In this document: positions 14,894 through 23,186 of the stretch, piece by piece | Layout of the letters: the number at the start of each line of letters is the position of its first letter | Position numbering within the stretch: the stretch's first letter is position 1 | Assembly (NCBI RefSeq): GCF_040654195.1 | Contig: NZ_JBFAHM010000027.1 | Coordinates: 1 to 23,210 of the forward strand | Origin: Hamadaea sp013361475 | GTDB taxonomy: Bacteria; Actinomycetota; Actinomycetes; Mycobacteriales; Micromonosporaceae | Direction: 5' to 3' | Length of the DNA: 23,210 nt | Notes under the pieces: generated by a model | The model's database searches: none | What the model saw: the letters and a program-made list of their open reading frames with translations, nothing else | What the model was told of the DNA's origin: nothing | Program-made: the position numbers and the translations under genes

Positions 14894-15154
14894 GTGACCA
14901 GTGACTCCTCGTGGCTGAGCGACGTCGCCCGGGCATTCCAGGGCGACTGGTACGGCCCGCTCCTGGTCGCTCTGGCCTGCCTTGTCGCCGTGGTCATCCT
15001 GGTACGCACGACCGCCCCGGCGGTACGCCAGGCGACCATGACTCTGCACCGGCGGCGGCCCGCCGTCAGCCCGTATCCGGGCCGGCACGTCGCGCCGCCG
15101 GGCTGGAAGCCGGTGACCGGCCTGGTTCAGAGCGGACGGAGCGAAACCGGCTGA
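14894..15154 (+). CDS. Small single-pass membrane protein, hypothetical
   Basis: An 86-residue frame opens with GTG at 14894. It has a short N-terminus (TSDSSWLSDVARAFQGDWYG), one hydrophobic helix (PLLVALACLVAVVILV, about 23-38) and a basic, Pro-rich C-terminus (LHRRRPAVSPYPGRHVAPPGWKP). Topology is consistent with an outward or cytoplasmic tail after the helix. No strong ribosome-binding site is visible and no family is recognised. The helix in a coherent frame is the main support; another overlapping frame (14911-15183) lacks such features. It lies between divergent tRNA-Pro/rpiB and tig and ends upstream of a hairpin with a T run (15285-15334). Confidence 0.45.
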   Translation: MTSDSSWLSDVARAFQGDWYGPLLVALACLVAVVILVRTTAPAVRQATMTLHRRRPAVSPYPGRHVAPPGWKPVTGLVQSGRSETG

Positions 15155-15498
15155 CCTCTTCCGGCGTACGCGCCCGTCAGTAATGTCGTATAGGCGACCG
15201 TCGACTCATTCGTGGCGGCGGACTCCGTCTCGGCAGGCGTTTGATGACTGTTCGATGGCGTCGCCGAGTGTGCGCCGTCACATCCCCGGTGGGGCTCGGT
15301 CCGTAGCAGCCGGACGGGGCTCCACCGGGCTTTTGTCCGGTTTGGCGAGCTGGCCGACCGCGTCAGTACGACTACGCGGTGTGACATCTGCCGGGAACGA
15401 CCGGCCCGATGCGGGCACTCGCCTATGTATTCGCCTACACTCGACCGGGCTTCAAGTAGCCCTTGCCAAATTGCCTGCACGATTCAAGGAGTACGTCT
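15155..15498. other. 344-base non-coding region before trigger factor
   Basis: No convincing gene is seen here. It holds a hairpin-T-run terminator (15285-15334), a possible -10 box TACACT at 15436-15441 for tig transcription with no clear -35, and the tig ribosome-binding site AAGGAG at 15486-15491. Open frames crossing it on either strand are compositionally random or extend from other genes. Confidence 0.6.
15285..15334 (+). terminator. Rho-independent-like terminator upstream of tig
   Basis: Positions 15285-15303 pair with 15310-15329 (CCCGGTGG with CCACCGGG, GC with GC, GTCCG with CGGAC, with three mismatched positions and a loop of about 6 bases). TTTT follows at 15331-15334. This is one of the few hairpins in the window with a T run, and it would separate the small membrane-protein gene from tig. 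Confidence 0.6.
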
Positions 15499-16848
15499 GT
15501 GAAGAGCACCGTCGAGACTCTGAGCCCGACTCGGGTGCGGCTCGCCATCGAGGTGCCGTTCGCCGAGCTCGAGCCGAGCCTCATGAAGGCGTACCGGGAG
15601 ATCGGCGCGCAGGTCACCATCCCCGGCTTCCGCAAGGGCAAGGTGCCCGCCCAGGTCATCGACCAGCGGGTCGGGCGCGGCGCGGTGCTGCAGGAGGCGG
15701 TCGAGGAGGCCATCCCGCAGCAGATCGTCGCCGCCGTCAAGGAGCACGACGTCAAGCTGCTCGGCCGCCCGGAGGTCGACATCCAGGAGTTCGCCGACGG
15801 TCAGCCGCTGAAGTTCACCGCCGAGGTGGACGTCCGGCCCGAGGTCGAGCTGCCCGAGCTTTCCGCGATCTCCGTCGAGGTGGACCCGATCCAGATCGAC
15901 GACACCGAGATCGACACCCAGGTCGACGCCCTCCGCCAGCGGTTCGCCACGCTGAAGACGGTCGAGCGCGCCGCCGCCGACGGGGACTTCGTCCAGATCG
16001 ACCTCCTGGCGACGGTCGACGGCGCCGAGGTCGAGGGCGGCCAGGCGAGCAACGTCTCCCACGAGGTCGGCTCCGGCCAGCTGCTCCCGGGCCTGGACGA
16101 GGTCCTGGTGGGCCTGTCCGCCGGCGACGAGCAGACCTTCGTCACCCAGCTGGTGGGCGGCGAGCACACGGGCAAGGACGCCGACGTCAAAGTCACCGTC
16201 CGGACCGTCAAGGAGAAGGAGCTCCCCGAGCTGGACGACGAGTTCGCCGGCCTGGCCAGCGAGTTCGACACCCTCGACGAGCTGCGCGACAACCTGCGCG
16301 AGCGGCTGACCCGGGTCAAGAAGGTCGAGCAGCTCTACGCGGCTCGCGACAAGGCGCTCACCGAGATCGTCAAGCTCAGCGGCGTCCCGGCCCCCGAGGG
16401 TGTGGTACGCGACGAGGTCGCCCAGCGGAAGCAGTCGATGGCGCAGGAGCTGGAGCGGGTCGGCGCCTCCCTCACGGAGTACCTCGAGGCCGAGGAGAAG
16501 ACCGAGGAGCAGATCGACGCCGAGCTGGCCGAGGCGGCCACCGAGGGCGTCAAGATCCAGCTCGTCCTCGACGCCCTGGCCGACGCCAACGACATCCAGG
16601 TCAGCGACGACGAGTTCGGGCACGAGATCGTGCACCGGGCACAGCGCGTCGGCATGGCCCCCCAGGCCTACTACGACCAGCTGGTCCAGGCCGGCCTGGC
16701 CGCCTCCGTCTTCGGCGACGTGCGCCGGGGCAAGGCGCTCGCCCAGATCATGGAGGGCGTGATCATGAAGGACACCGACGGGAACGTGCTGACCCTGGAC
16801 GACCTCCGGGGCGCGGCGGACGACCACGAGGGTCACGACCACGACTGA
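15499..16848 (+). CDS. tig: Trigger factor (ribosome-associated chaperone, peptidyl-prolyl isomerase)
   Basis: Trigger factor binds the ribosome near the exit tunnel and folds nascent chains. The 449-residue protein shows the three family domains: the N-terminal ribosome-binding domain with the signature GFRKGKVP at 43-50; the FKBP-type isomerase domain at about 160-245 (DGDFVQIDLLATVDG, LLPGLDEVLVGLSAGDEQTF); and the helical C-terminal chaperone domain. It ends in an acidic His-containing tail (DDHEGHDHD), common in actinobacteria. GTG 15499 is chosen because AAGGAG lies 7 bases upstream; a TTG at 15463 merely extends the frame. It precedes clpP1-clpP2-clpX, the conserved order in many bacteria, but a strong hairpin after its stop suggests a separate transcript. 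Confidence 0.96.
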   Translation: MKSTVETLSPTRVRLAIEVPFAELEPSLMKAYREIGAQVTIPGFRKGKVPAQVIDQRVGRGAVLQEAVEEAIPQQIVAAVKEHDVKLLGRPEVDIQEFADGQPLKFTAEVDVRPEVELPELSAISVEVDPIQIDDTEIDTQVDALRQRFATLKTVERAAADGDFVQIDLLATVDGAEVEGGQASNVSHEVGSGQLLPGLDEVLVGLSAGDEQTFVTQLVGGEHTGKDADVKVTVRTVKEKELPELDDEFAGLASEFDTLDELRDNLRERLTRVKKVEQLYAARDKALTEIVKLSGVPAPEGVVRDEVAQRKQSMAQELERVGASLTEYLEAEEKTEEQIDAELAEAATEGVKIQLVLDALADANDIQVSDDEFGHEIVHRAQRVGMAPQAYYDQLVQAGLAASVFGDVRRGKALAQIMEGVIMKDTDGNVLTLDDLRGAADDHEGHDHD

Positions 16849-16862
16849 CCGCGTACGCGGGA

Positions 16863-16899
16863 CGAGGGCGGCAGGGACGGCGAGTCTCGGCCGCCCTCG
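16863..16899 (+). terminator. Terminator hairpin after tig
   Basis: CGAGGGCGGC (16863-16872) and GCCGCCCTCG (16890-16899) are perfect 10-bp inverted repeats beginning 15 bases after the tig stop codon, with a 17-base loop. There is no U tract. It probably separates tig from the clp operon. Confidence 0.7.
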
Positions 16900-17012
16900 C
16901 TGCGTTGATCCAGACGCCTGCGCCCACAGCGAACACCAGGGAATCTGGGAAGGGTTCGTCGTAGCGAGGGGTTAGGGTCGGCGTACGACACTTGAACATC
17001 AGAAGGGTTGGC

Positions 17013-17627
17013 ATGAGCGAGCTTCACCTCCCACCGCAAATGCGGGGATCCGAGCCGAGCGGCCTCGGTCTCGACGACTCGATCTACAACCGTCTGCTCA
17101 AGGAACGCATCATCTTCCTGGGCAGCGAGGTCAACACGCAGGTGGCGAACCGGATCTGCGCTCAGCTTCTGCTGCTGTCGGCCGAGGACCCCGAGCGCGA
17201 CATCACCATCTTCATCAACTCGCCCGGCGGCTCGGTCTACGACGGCATGGCGATCTATGACGCCATGCAGTACGTGCCGAACGACGTCTCGACGGTCGCC
17301 CTGGGCATGGCCGCGAGCATGGGCCAGATGCTGCTGTGCGCCGGAACCCGTGGCAAGCGCTACGCGCTCAAGCACGCGCGCATCATGATGCACCAGGCCT
17401 CGGGCGGGATCGGCGGCACCGCGGCCGACATCGCCATTCAGGCCGAGCAGATGATCTACACGAAGCGGCTGCTGATCGAGCTGATCTCGCAGCACACCGG
17501 GCAGTCGATCGAGCAGATCGAGCTCGACTCCGACCGGGACCGCTGGTTCACGGCCGAAGAGGCGCAGGGCTACGGTTTCATCGATCACGTCGTCGAGGGC
17601 GTGTCCCCGGTGCCGGTGGGGAACTGA
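17013..17627 (+). CDS. clpP1: ATP-dependent Clp protease proteolytic subunit ClpP1
   Basis: This is the serine peptidase subunit that, with ClpP2, forms the two-ring ClpP1P2 barrel fed by ClpX or ClpC. The 204-residue protein has an intact triad: Ser102 in GMAASMGQML, His127 in RIMMHQAS and Asp176 in SDRDRWFTAEEA, each offset by 4 from Mycobacterium tuberculosis ClpP1. FINSPGGSVYDGMAIYD (67-83) is the family signature around the oxyanion region. The His motif reads HQA rather than the commoner HQP. ATG 17013 is chosen because AGAAGG lies 6 bases upstream; a TTG at 16992 is in frame but poorer. The stop is followed 15 bases later by clpP2, whose ribosome-binding site overlaps this stop. Confidence 0.95.
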   Translation: MSELHLPPQMRGSEPSGLGLDDSIYNRLLKERIIFLGSEVNTQVANRICAQLLLLSAEDPERDITIFINSPGGSVYDGMAIYDAMQYVPNDVSTVALGMAASMGQMLLCAGTRGKRYALKHARIMMHQASGGIGGTAADIAIQAEQMIYTKRLLIELISQHTGQSIEQIELDSDRDRWFTAEEAQGYGFIDHVVEGVSPVPVGN

Positions 17628-17642
17628 AGGAGATAAGAACAA

Positions 17643-18281
17643 ATGTCTGACTTCGCTCCGGTGACCAACCGGTACGTGCTGCCGCAGTTCGTCGAGAAGA
17701 CGGCGCTCGGCGAGCGGGCGATGGACCCGTACTCGAAGCTCTTCGACGAGCGCGTCATCTTCCTGGGCGTCCAGGTCGACGACGCCTCCGCCAACGACAT
17801 CATGGCGCAGCTGCTCGTGCTCGAGGCCCGGGACCCGGACCGGGACATCACCATGTACATCAACTCGCCCGGCGGGTCGTTCACGGCGATGACCGCCATC
17901 TACGACACCATGCAGTACATCCGCCCGGACATCATGACCGTCTGCCTCGGGCAGGCGGCCAGCGCCGCGGCCGTCCTGCTGGCGGCGGGCACCCCGGGCA
18001 AGCGCCTGGCCCTCACCAACTCCCGGATCATCATCCACCAGCCCGCCACCGAGGGTGGCTACGGGCAGGGCTCGGACATCGAGATCCAGGCGCGTGAGAT
18101 CATGCGGATGCGCAACAACCTGGAAGAGCTGCTGGCCCGTCACTCCGGCCAGGATCTCGACAAGGTCAAGAAGGACATCGACCGCGACAAGATTCTGACG
18201 GCGGAAGAGGCGAAGGACTACGGTCTCGTGGACACGGTTCTCGCCAGCCGCAAGAAGACGCCGCTCGCGGCCGTTCGGTAA
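17643..18281 (+). CDS. clpP2: ATP-dependent Clp protease proteolytic subunit ClpP2
   Basis: This second ClpP paralogue pairs with ClpP1 in the mixed tetradecamer; in mycobacteria it is the ring that docks the ClpX/ClpC unfoldase. The 212-residue protein has Ser107 (LGQAASAAAVLL), His132 (RIIIHQPA) and Asp182 (DIDRDKILTAEEA), with the INSPGGSFTAMTAIYDTMQ signature at 74-92. An N-terminal extension (SDFAPVTNRYVLPQFVEKTALGER) probably covers the pro-region and axial gate. ATG 17643 has AAGGAG at 17627-17632, overlapping the clpP1 stop codon, so the pair is translated from one message. A perfect 16-bp hairpin follows the stop, before clpX. Confidence 0.96.
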   Translation: MSDFAPVTNRYVLPQFVEKTALGERAMDPYSKLFDERVIFLGVQVDDASANDIMAQLLVLEARDPDRDITMYINSPGGSFTAMTAIYDTMQYIRPDIMTVCLGQAASAAAVLLAAGTPGKRLALTNSRIIIHQPATEGGYGQGSDIEIQAREIMRMRNNLEELLARHSGQDLDKVKKDIDRDKILTAEEAKDYGLVDTVLASRKKTPLAAVR

Positions 18282-18302
18282 AATTCCGACACAGCTCCAC
18301 GC

Positions 18303-18348
18303 GAGTCAGGGAGCGCCCGCGGCGACACGCGAGGGCGCTCCCTGACTC
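18303..18348 (+). terminator. Perfect 16-bp hairpin between clpP2 and clpX
   Basis: GAGTCAGGGAGCGCCC (18303-18318) pairs perfectly with GGGCGCTCCCTGACTC (18333-18348) around a 14-base loop, 21 bases after the clpP2 stop. No U tract follows. It is strong enough to end or attenuate clpP1P2 transcription and suggests that clpX also has its own promoter in the next about 110 bases. Confidence 0.8.
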
Positions 18349-18461
18349 GGTGAAACAAGCCGACAAAGGGTAACGTCAAGTCGGCAAAGACACGCTTCGC
18401 GTCACTGGTTTCGGCCGGACGGGCGGCGACAGCAGGGCCAACGGGCGAGGGAGAGTCGTAG

Positions 18462-19757
<1,296 letters not shown>

Positions 19758-19819
19758 TCCGCCGCTTTCCCCGTCTCAGAGTGCAGGAGAGCGCTCCCAT
19801 GCGGGCGTCCTGGCCGGTG

Positions 19820-19825
19820 TAGGTT
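19820..19825 (+). promoter_or_regulatory. -10 box (TAGGTT) of a probable leaderless MFS transcript
   Basis: TAGGTT ends exactly 7 bases before the ATG at 19833 and no ribosome-binding site is present, the layout of a leaderless actinobacterial gene. A short inverted GGAG...CTCC element lies about 20 bases further upstream. Confidence 0.45.
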
Positions 19826-19832
19826 CGACGGC

Positions 19833-21044
19833 ATGTCTCCGCGCTGGTCGGTAGCGACCATCTTCGCCGTCCACGGCTCCATCAGTGGCAGTCTCGCCGC
19901 CCGGATGCCGTGGATCGCCGATCATGTGGGTCTGGCCGGTGGCGGCGTCGGAAAACTCGGGTACGCCCTGGTCATGCCGTCCATCGGCGCGATACTGACG
20001 ATGCCGTTCGCCGGTCGCGTGGTGCATCGACTCGGTGGCCGCCGCGCGACTCTCCTGTTGCTCACCGGCTGGGCGCTCGCGCTGACCCTGATCTCGTTCA
20101 TGCCGACGCTGCCGACGCTCGCGGTGGCCATGTTCGTCGCGGGCGCGTTCGCCGGCACCGCCGACATGGCGATGAACGCCGAGGGCATCGCCGTCGAGCG
20201 TCAGCTCGGCCGGTCGATCATGTCGAGTTTGCACGGTGGCTGGAGCATCGGCGGATTCCTCGCCGGCGGCGTCGGCTGGTTGCTGGCCCACAACGACGTC
20301 TCCGGCCGCGTGAACTTCATCGGCGCCACGGTCGTCGCGATCGTCGTCGCGGTGTGGGCGTGCTCGTATCTGCCGGCGCAGAACGCGGCGGAGGAGGAAG
20401 AGGACGACGGCGCGCCCAAGTTCGCGCTGCCGAAGGGGCCGATTCTGATCATCGGGCTGGTCGGCTTCGCGGCCATCTTCGCCGAGGCGGCGTCGGCCGA
20501 CTGGAGCGCGGTCTACCTCGTGAACCGGCTCGGCGCCGGAGACGCGACCGGTGCCGTGGCGTACGCCGCCTTCGCGGGTGCGATGACGCTCGGACGGCTC
20601 ACCGGTGACGCCGTCGTACGCCGCTGGGGCCCCGTGCCGACCGTACGCGTCGCGGGCGCGCTCGGTGTCGCCGGTGGAGTGCTCATCGTGATCGCCGGAG
20701 CCGCCGGGGACTCGTTGGCGGCGAAGATCGCCGCGATCGGGGGCTTCGCGTTGGTGGGCATCGGGATCGCGGTCGTGGTGCCGCTGGCCTTCGCGGCCGC
20801 CGGGCACTCCGCGGACAGCCCGGCCAGCCGGGCGCATGCCATCGCCGGTGTCGCGACCGTGTCGTACGGGGCAGGGTTGGCGGCTCCCGGCATCGTGGGC
20901 GGCATCGCGAACGTGACCTCGCTGACGGTGTCCTTCGCCGTCGTCACCGTGCTCGTCCTCGTCATGACGCTGGCCGCGCCCGTGCTCCGGTCAGCCGATC
21001 TCGTGCACGCTCGCGAGGACGAGCCGCAGTCCGTCCCGGCCTGA
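19833..21044 (+). CDS. MFS transporter, YbjJ-like
   Basis: This is a 403-residue major facilitator superfamily protein with twelve predicted helices. The N-terminus (FAVHGSISGSLAARMPWIADHVGL) and the first loop motif GRVVHRLGGRRAT (about 61-73) resemble the YbjJ/FucP-like branch. A charged acidic central loop (NAAEEEEDDGAPKF, about 183-197) separates the two six-helix halves. The second half has the matching GRLTGDAVVRRWG loop (about 252-265). Substrate cannot be read from sequence. The ATG at 19833 lacks a ribosome-binding site but has TAGGTT 7 bases upstream. It stands alone after clpX and is convergent with an XRE-cupin regulator, with a hairpin and repeats in between. Confidence 0.85.
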   Translation: MSPRWSVATIFAVHGSISGSLAARMPWIADHVGLAGGGVGKLGYALVMPSIGAILTMPFAGRVVHRLGGRRATLLLLTGWALALTLISFMPTLPTLAVAMFVAGAFAGTADMAMNAEGIAVERQLGRSIMSSLHGGWSIGGFLAGGVGWLLAHNDVSGRVNFIGATVVAIVVAVWACSYLPAQNAAEEEEDDGAPKFALPKGPILIIGLVGFAAIFAEAASADWSAVYLVNRLGAGDATGAVAYAAFAGAMTLGRLTGDAVVRRWGPVPTVRVAGALGVAGGVLIVIAGAAGDSLAAKIAAIGGFALVGIGIAVVVPLAFAAAGHSADSPASRAHAIAGVATVSYGAGLAAPGIVGGIANVTSLTVSFAVVTVLVLVMTLAAPVLRSADLVHAREDEPQSVPA

Positions 21045-21101
21045 GATCCCGAGTCGATCACCCGCTTGCGGAGTTGATCAGGGCGCCCGGCACACGACAC
21101 G

Positions 21102-21137
21102 CCGGTTGATCATGACCGAAAGTTCATGATCAACCGG
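21102..21137. terminator. Perfect 14-bp hairpin with GAAA loop after the MFS gene
   Basis: CCGGTTGATCATGA (21102-21115) and TCATGATCAACCGG (21124-21137) are perfect inverted repeats. The 8-base loop contains C-GAAA-G, a GNRA-type tetraloop, after one mismatch. It lies between convergent genes (MFS stop at 21044, XRE-cupin stop at 21219), so it probably serves both as terminator. Confidence 0.75.
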
Positions 21138-21220
21138 AAAGGGCCACCGGAAGGGCCAACCGGAAGGGTCAACCGGAAGGGTCAACCGGAAGAGGTCAAC
21201 CGGAGAGGCCGGAGAGGGTC
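21131..21220. repeat. About seven tandem copies of a 12-14-bp unit
   Basis: Units resembling CAACCGGAAGGGT follow each other from 21131 to about 21220: starts at 21131, 21145, 21157, 21170, 21183, 21197 and 21209, with two identical 13-base copies (21157 and 21170) and drift at both ends (GAGAGG replacing GAAGGG). The first copy begins inside the right arm of the hairpin and the last runs into the stop codon of the minus-strand regulator. Confidence 0.85.
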
Positions 21221-21848
21221 AGGGGCGTTGGCGGATGAGGCGCCGGTCGTGTTCCCGGGGCGGCATCGTCACGAGCATCATGAACCGTGCCGGCACGTCC
21301 GTCGGGTTCTCGTAGGTGTGCGTACGGTCTGCGATCAGGTCGATCGTCTGTCCGGCGTAGACGGTGTGCTCCTCGCCGCCGACGGTGACGACCAGGGTTC
21401 CGGCGAGCACCGAGATGACTTCCCGCGTACCGGGTCGATGGTCGTCGGGGGAGTGCGCCTCGTGCGGGGCGAGCCGCCAGTCCCAGAGCTCGGTGTCCTG
21501 GAGACCTCGCAGAAGTCGCGCGGTGCCGCCTCGGCCGCCACGCCACAGCACAGGCGCCTCGTCGTAGTCGCTGACGTGGACGGTCCGGTCGACCGCGGGT
21601 TCCAGGAGGCGCGCGACGGTCACCCCGAACGCGTCGGCGACCCGGGACAAGGTCCCGATGCTGGGATTGGTCCGGGCACCTTCGATCTGCACGAGCATGC
21701 CCTTGCTGACGCCGGAGCGCCCGGACAACTCGTCGAGCGACCATCCCCGTCCCGTACGCAGCGCCCGCACATGGAGCGCCACCGCCGCGTTGAGTTCCTC
21801 CGCGGATGAGGTGAACGACGCCGTGAGCGGCGAGGTGTCGGCTACCAC
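21219..21848 (-). CDS. XRE-family regulator with C-terminal cupin domain
   Basis: This is a 209-residue transcriptional regulator. The helix-turn-helix spans about 24-83 (LHVRALRTGRGWSLDELSGRSGVSKGMLVQIE...TLSRVADAFGVTVARLLE). The cupin domain spans about 125-196 (APHEAHSPDDHRPGTREVISVLAGTLVVTVGGEEHTVYAGQTIDLIADRTHTYENP) and probably senses a small ligand. GTG 21848 is chosen because GGAGGA lies 4-5 bases upstream on the minus strand; the open frame runs far beyond through the divergent gene and is not real there. Only 39 bases separate its start from that of the divergent EamA transporter, a layout typical of a regulator controlling both itself and an exporter. Ligand is unknown. Confidence 0.9.
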   Translation of the reverse strand: MVADTSPLTASFTSSAEELNAAVALHVRALRTGRGWSLDELSGRSGVSKGMLVQIEGARTNPSIGTLSRVADAFGVTVARLLEPAVDRTVHVSDYDEAPVLWRGGRGGTARLLRGLQDTELWDWRLAPHEAHSPDDHRPGTREVISVLAGTLVVTVGGEEHTVYAGQTIDLIADRTHTYENPTDVPARFMMLVTMPPREHDRRLIRQRP

Positions 21849-21866
21849 ACTGTCCTCCACGGTCAA

Positions 21867-21876
21867 TATCGTGATA
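21867..21876. promoter_or_regulatory. Candidate operator in the XRE/EamA divergent gap
   Basis: TATCGTGATA is a near-palindrome (TATC and GATA arms around GT) in the middle of the 39-base gap between the two divergent start codons. It is the best candidate for the regulator's binding site, and overlaps whatever promoter serves the transporter. The motif is short, so the call is tentative. Confidence 0.3.
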
Positions 21877-21887
21877 CCACTGCCTGT

Positions 21888-22730
21888 GTGTACGCGATCG
21901 CTCTCGCCGCCGCCTGCGCGCTGATCTGGGGCGCGTCGGACTTCTGCGGCGGGAAGGCGTCGCAGCGCGCCCATCCGCTCTCCGTGACCGTGATCTCGCA
22001 GATCCTCGGTCTCCCGATGATCGCACTGATGATGCGCGTCCTCCCGGGCACGCCACGCGGGGCTGACCTGCTCTGGGGCGCGGCAGCCGGCGTACTCGGG
22101 CTTTTCGGGATAGTCCTGCTCTATCGCGGACTGTCTCAGGGCGCCATGGCGGTGGTCGCGCCGACGACCGCGGTGACCTCGGCGATCGTGCCGATCCTCG
22201 GTGGACTGATACAGGGCGAACGCCCCGCTCCCGCCGCGCTCGCCGGGGCGTTCTGCGCGGTGGCGGCGATCGGACTGGTCAGTCTCGCGCCGAGCCGTCC
22301 GGGGGAACCCGCGAAGGTGAGCGTCGCCACCGTCGGCCTCGCCCTGCTCGCCGGGGCCTGTTTCGGCGGGTTCTTCATCCTCCTCGGATTCGCCGATGCC
22401 GACGCCGGCTTGTGGCCGATGCTCGGCGTCCGGGCGTCGTCCCTCACGGTTGGCCTGCTCCTGGTGTGGCGGGCCGGTGCGCGGTTGCGGCTCGGTGGGC
22501 GTACGACGCTTGTGCTCGCCGCCGCGGCGGGTCTGGGCGACACCCTCGCCAACGGCTTCTATCTCCTCGCGGTCCAACGTGGTGACCTCTCGGTCATCGC
22601 GCCGATCGCGGCGCTCTACCCCGCGAGCACCGTGCTGCTCGCGCTTCTCGTGGAGAAAGAACGCATGCGGCCGCTGCAATTCGCGGGTCTAGGCCTCGCC
22701 GCGCTTGCTCTCGTCCTCACCGCGACGTGA
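21888..22730 (+). CDS. EamA/DMT-family transporter
   Basis: This is a 280-residue drug/metabolite transporter superfamily protein with two EamA repeats and about ten helices. The N-terminal repeat begins ALAAACALIWGASDFCGGKASQ, and its end carries the typical APTTAVTSAIVPILGGLIQGERP motif (about 91-113). The second repeat ends with IAPIAALYPASTVLLALLVEKERM (about 239-262), the matching position. Such proteins export amino acids or other small metabolites; the substrate cannot be assigned. The GTG start at 21888 begins 39 bases from the divergent XRE-cupin regulator, which probably controls it. Downstream lies the rRNA promoter region. Confidence 0.88.
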   Translation: MYAIALAAACALIWGASDFCGGKASQRAHPLSVTVISQILGLPMIALMMRVLPGTPRGADLLWGAAAGVLGLFGIVLLYRGLSQGAMAVVAPTTAVTSAIVPILGGLIQGERPAPAALAGAFCAVAAIGLVSLAPSRPGEPAKVSVATVGLALLAGACFGGFFILLGFADADAGLWPMLGVRASSLTVGLLLVWRAGARLRLGGRTTLVLAAAAGLGDTLANGFYLLAVQRGDLSVIAPIAALYPASTVLLALLVEKERMRPLQFAGLGLAALALVLTAT

Positions 22731-22834
22731 CAATCCACAATGGTCACGGTTCGCGTTCCACCCGCTTGACCAGCGAGTACGCCGAAAGGAGCGGGCGTCG
22801 ATCGCGAGTGTGACGGGGGACAACGACCCCCGAT

Positions 22835-22864
22835 TTGCGACCGGCGTCGGGCATCGCGTAATGT
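22835..22864 (+). promoter_or_regulatory. Candidate rRNA operon promoter
   Basis: TTGCGA (22835-22840) and TAATGT (22859-22864) are separated by 18 bases and resemble sigma-70 -35 and -10 boxes, about 320 bases upstream of 16S. A second -10-like box, TAGGCT at 22978-22983, may mark another start. Multiple promoters are usual for rRNA operons. Confidence 0.5.
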
Positions 22865-23036
22865 TCTCTCTGCCAGCGCGGCACGGACGAGAACGGCGGG
22901 GGTTACCTCGGCGGGAGGCCGGAGCGCGAATCCTGAGTGATGCGGACCCCCGGTGGGGGTGTGCGAAGTCGGTCGGGTAGGCTGGATGAGTTGCCCCTGA
23001 TGCGGCCCGGCGGAAGTCGGGTGGTTGATGGTGTGT

Positions 23037-23060
23037 GCTTGTTCTTTGAGAACTCAACAG
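23037..23060 (+). promoter_or_regulatory. Conserved rRNA leader element with boxA-like sequence
   Basis: TGTTCTTTGAGAACTCAACAG-type sequence is characteristic of actinobacterial rRNA leaders and spacers. TTCTTTGA resembles the boxA antitermination signal bound by NusB/S10. It lies about 130-150 bases before the 16S start. Confidence 0.65.
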
Positions 23061-23090
23061 GGTGCTTGTAAAGCCAGTGCCAAAGTAGCG

Positions 23091-23110
23091 GATCTCGCTT
23101 CGGTGGGATC
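23091..23110 (+). other. rRNA leader hairpin with UUCG tetraloop
   Basis: GATCTCGC (23091-23098), TTCG loop and GTGGGATC (23103-23110) form an 8-bp stem in RNA, including two G-U pairs, closed by a C-UUCG-G tetraloop. A five-T run follows at 23116-23120. A second small hairpin (TCATC/GATGA, 23120-23134) comes next. They probably take part in leader folding or processing. Confidence 0.6.
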
Positions 23111-23186
23111 GCACATTTTTCATCCTCGTGATGATTCCTTTGGTTGCATTGCTTTTGGAGTGATGCTGCCAGGATTTTCGAATTCT

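Larger units (their letters stand above)
22731..23186 (+). other. Non-coding promoter and leader region of an rRNA operon
   Basis: No gene is supported in these 456 bases. They hold two GC hairpins (CGGGGG/CCCCCG at 22814-22832 and ACCCCC/GGGGGT at 22946-22960), promoter-like boxes, the conserved actinobacterial leader block with a boxA-like sequence, and leader hairpins before 16S. Open frames on either strand (22705-22980 plus, 22689-23123 minus) are of the kind often mis-annotated upstream of rRNA genes. Confidence 0.75.

Noticed and set aside
16849..17012. ClgR-type operator before clpP1
   Set aside because: TTCGTCGTAGCGAG near 16955 and a GCGAAC half-site near 16929 resemble parts of the known motif, but spacing and symmetry do not fit the full consensus.
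22705..23123. Open frames upstream of 16S on both strands
   Set aside because: They overlap promoter and leader elements and have no domains; such frames are frequent false genes next to rRNA operons.
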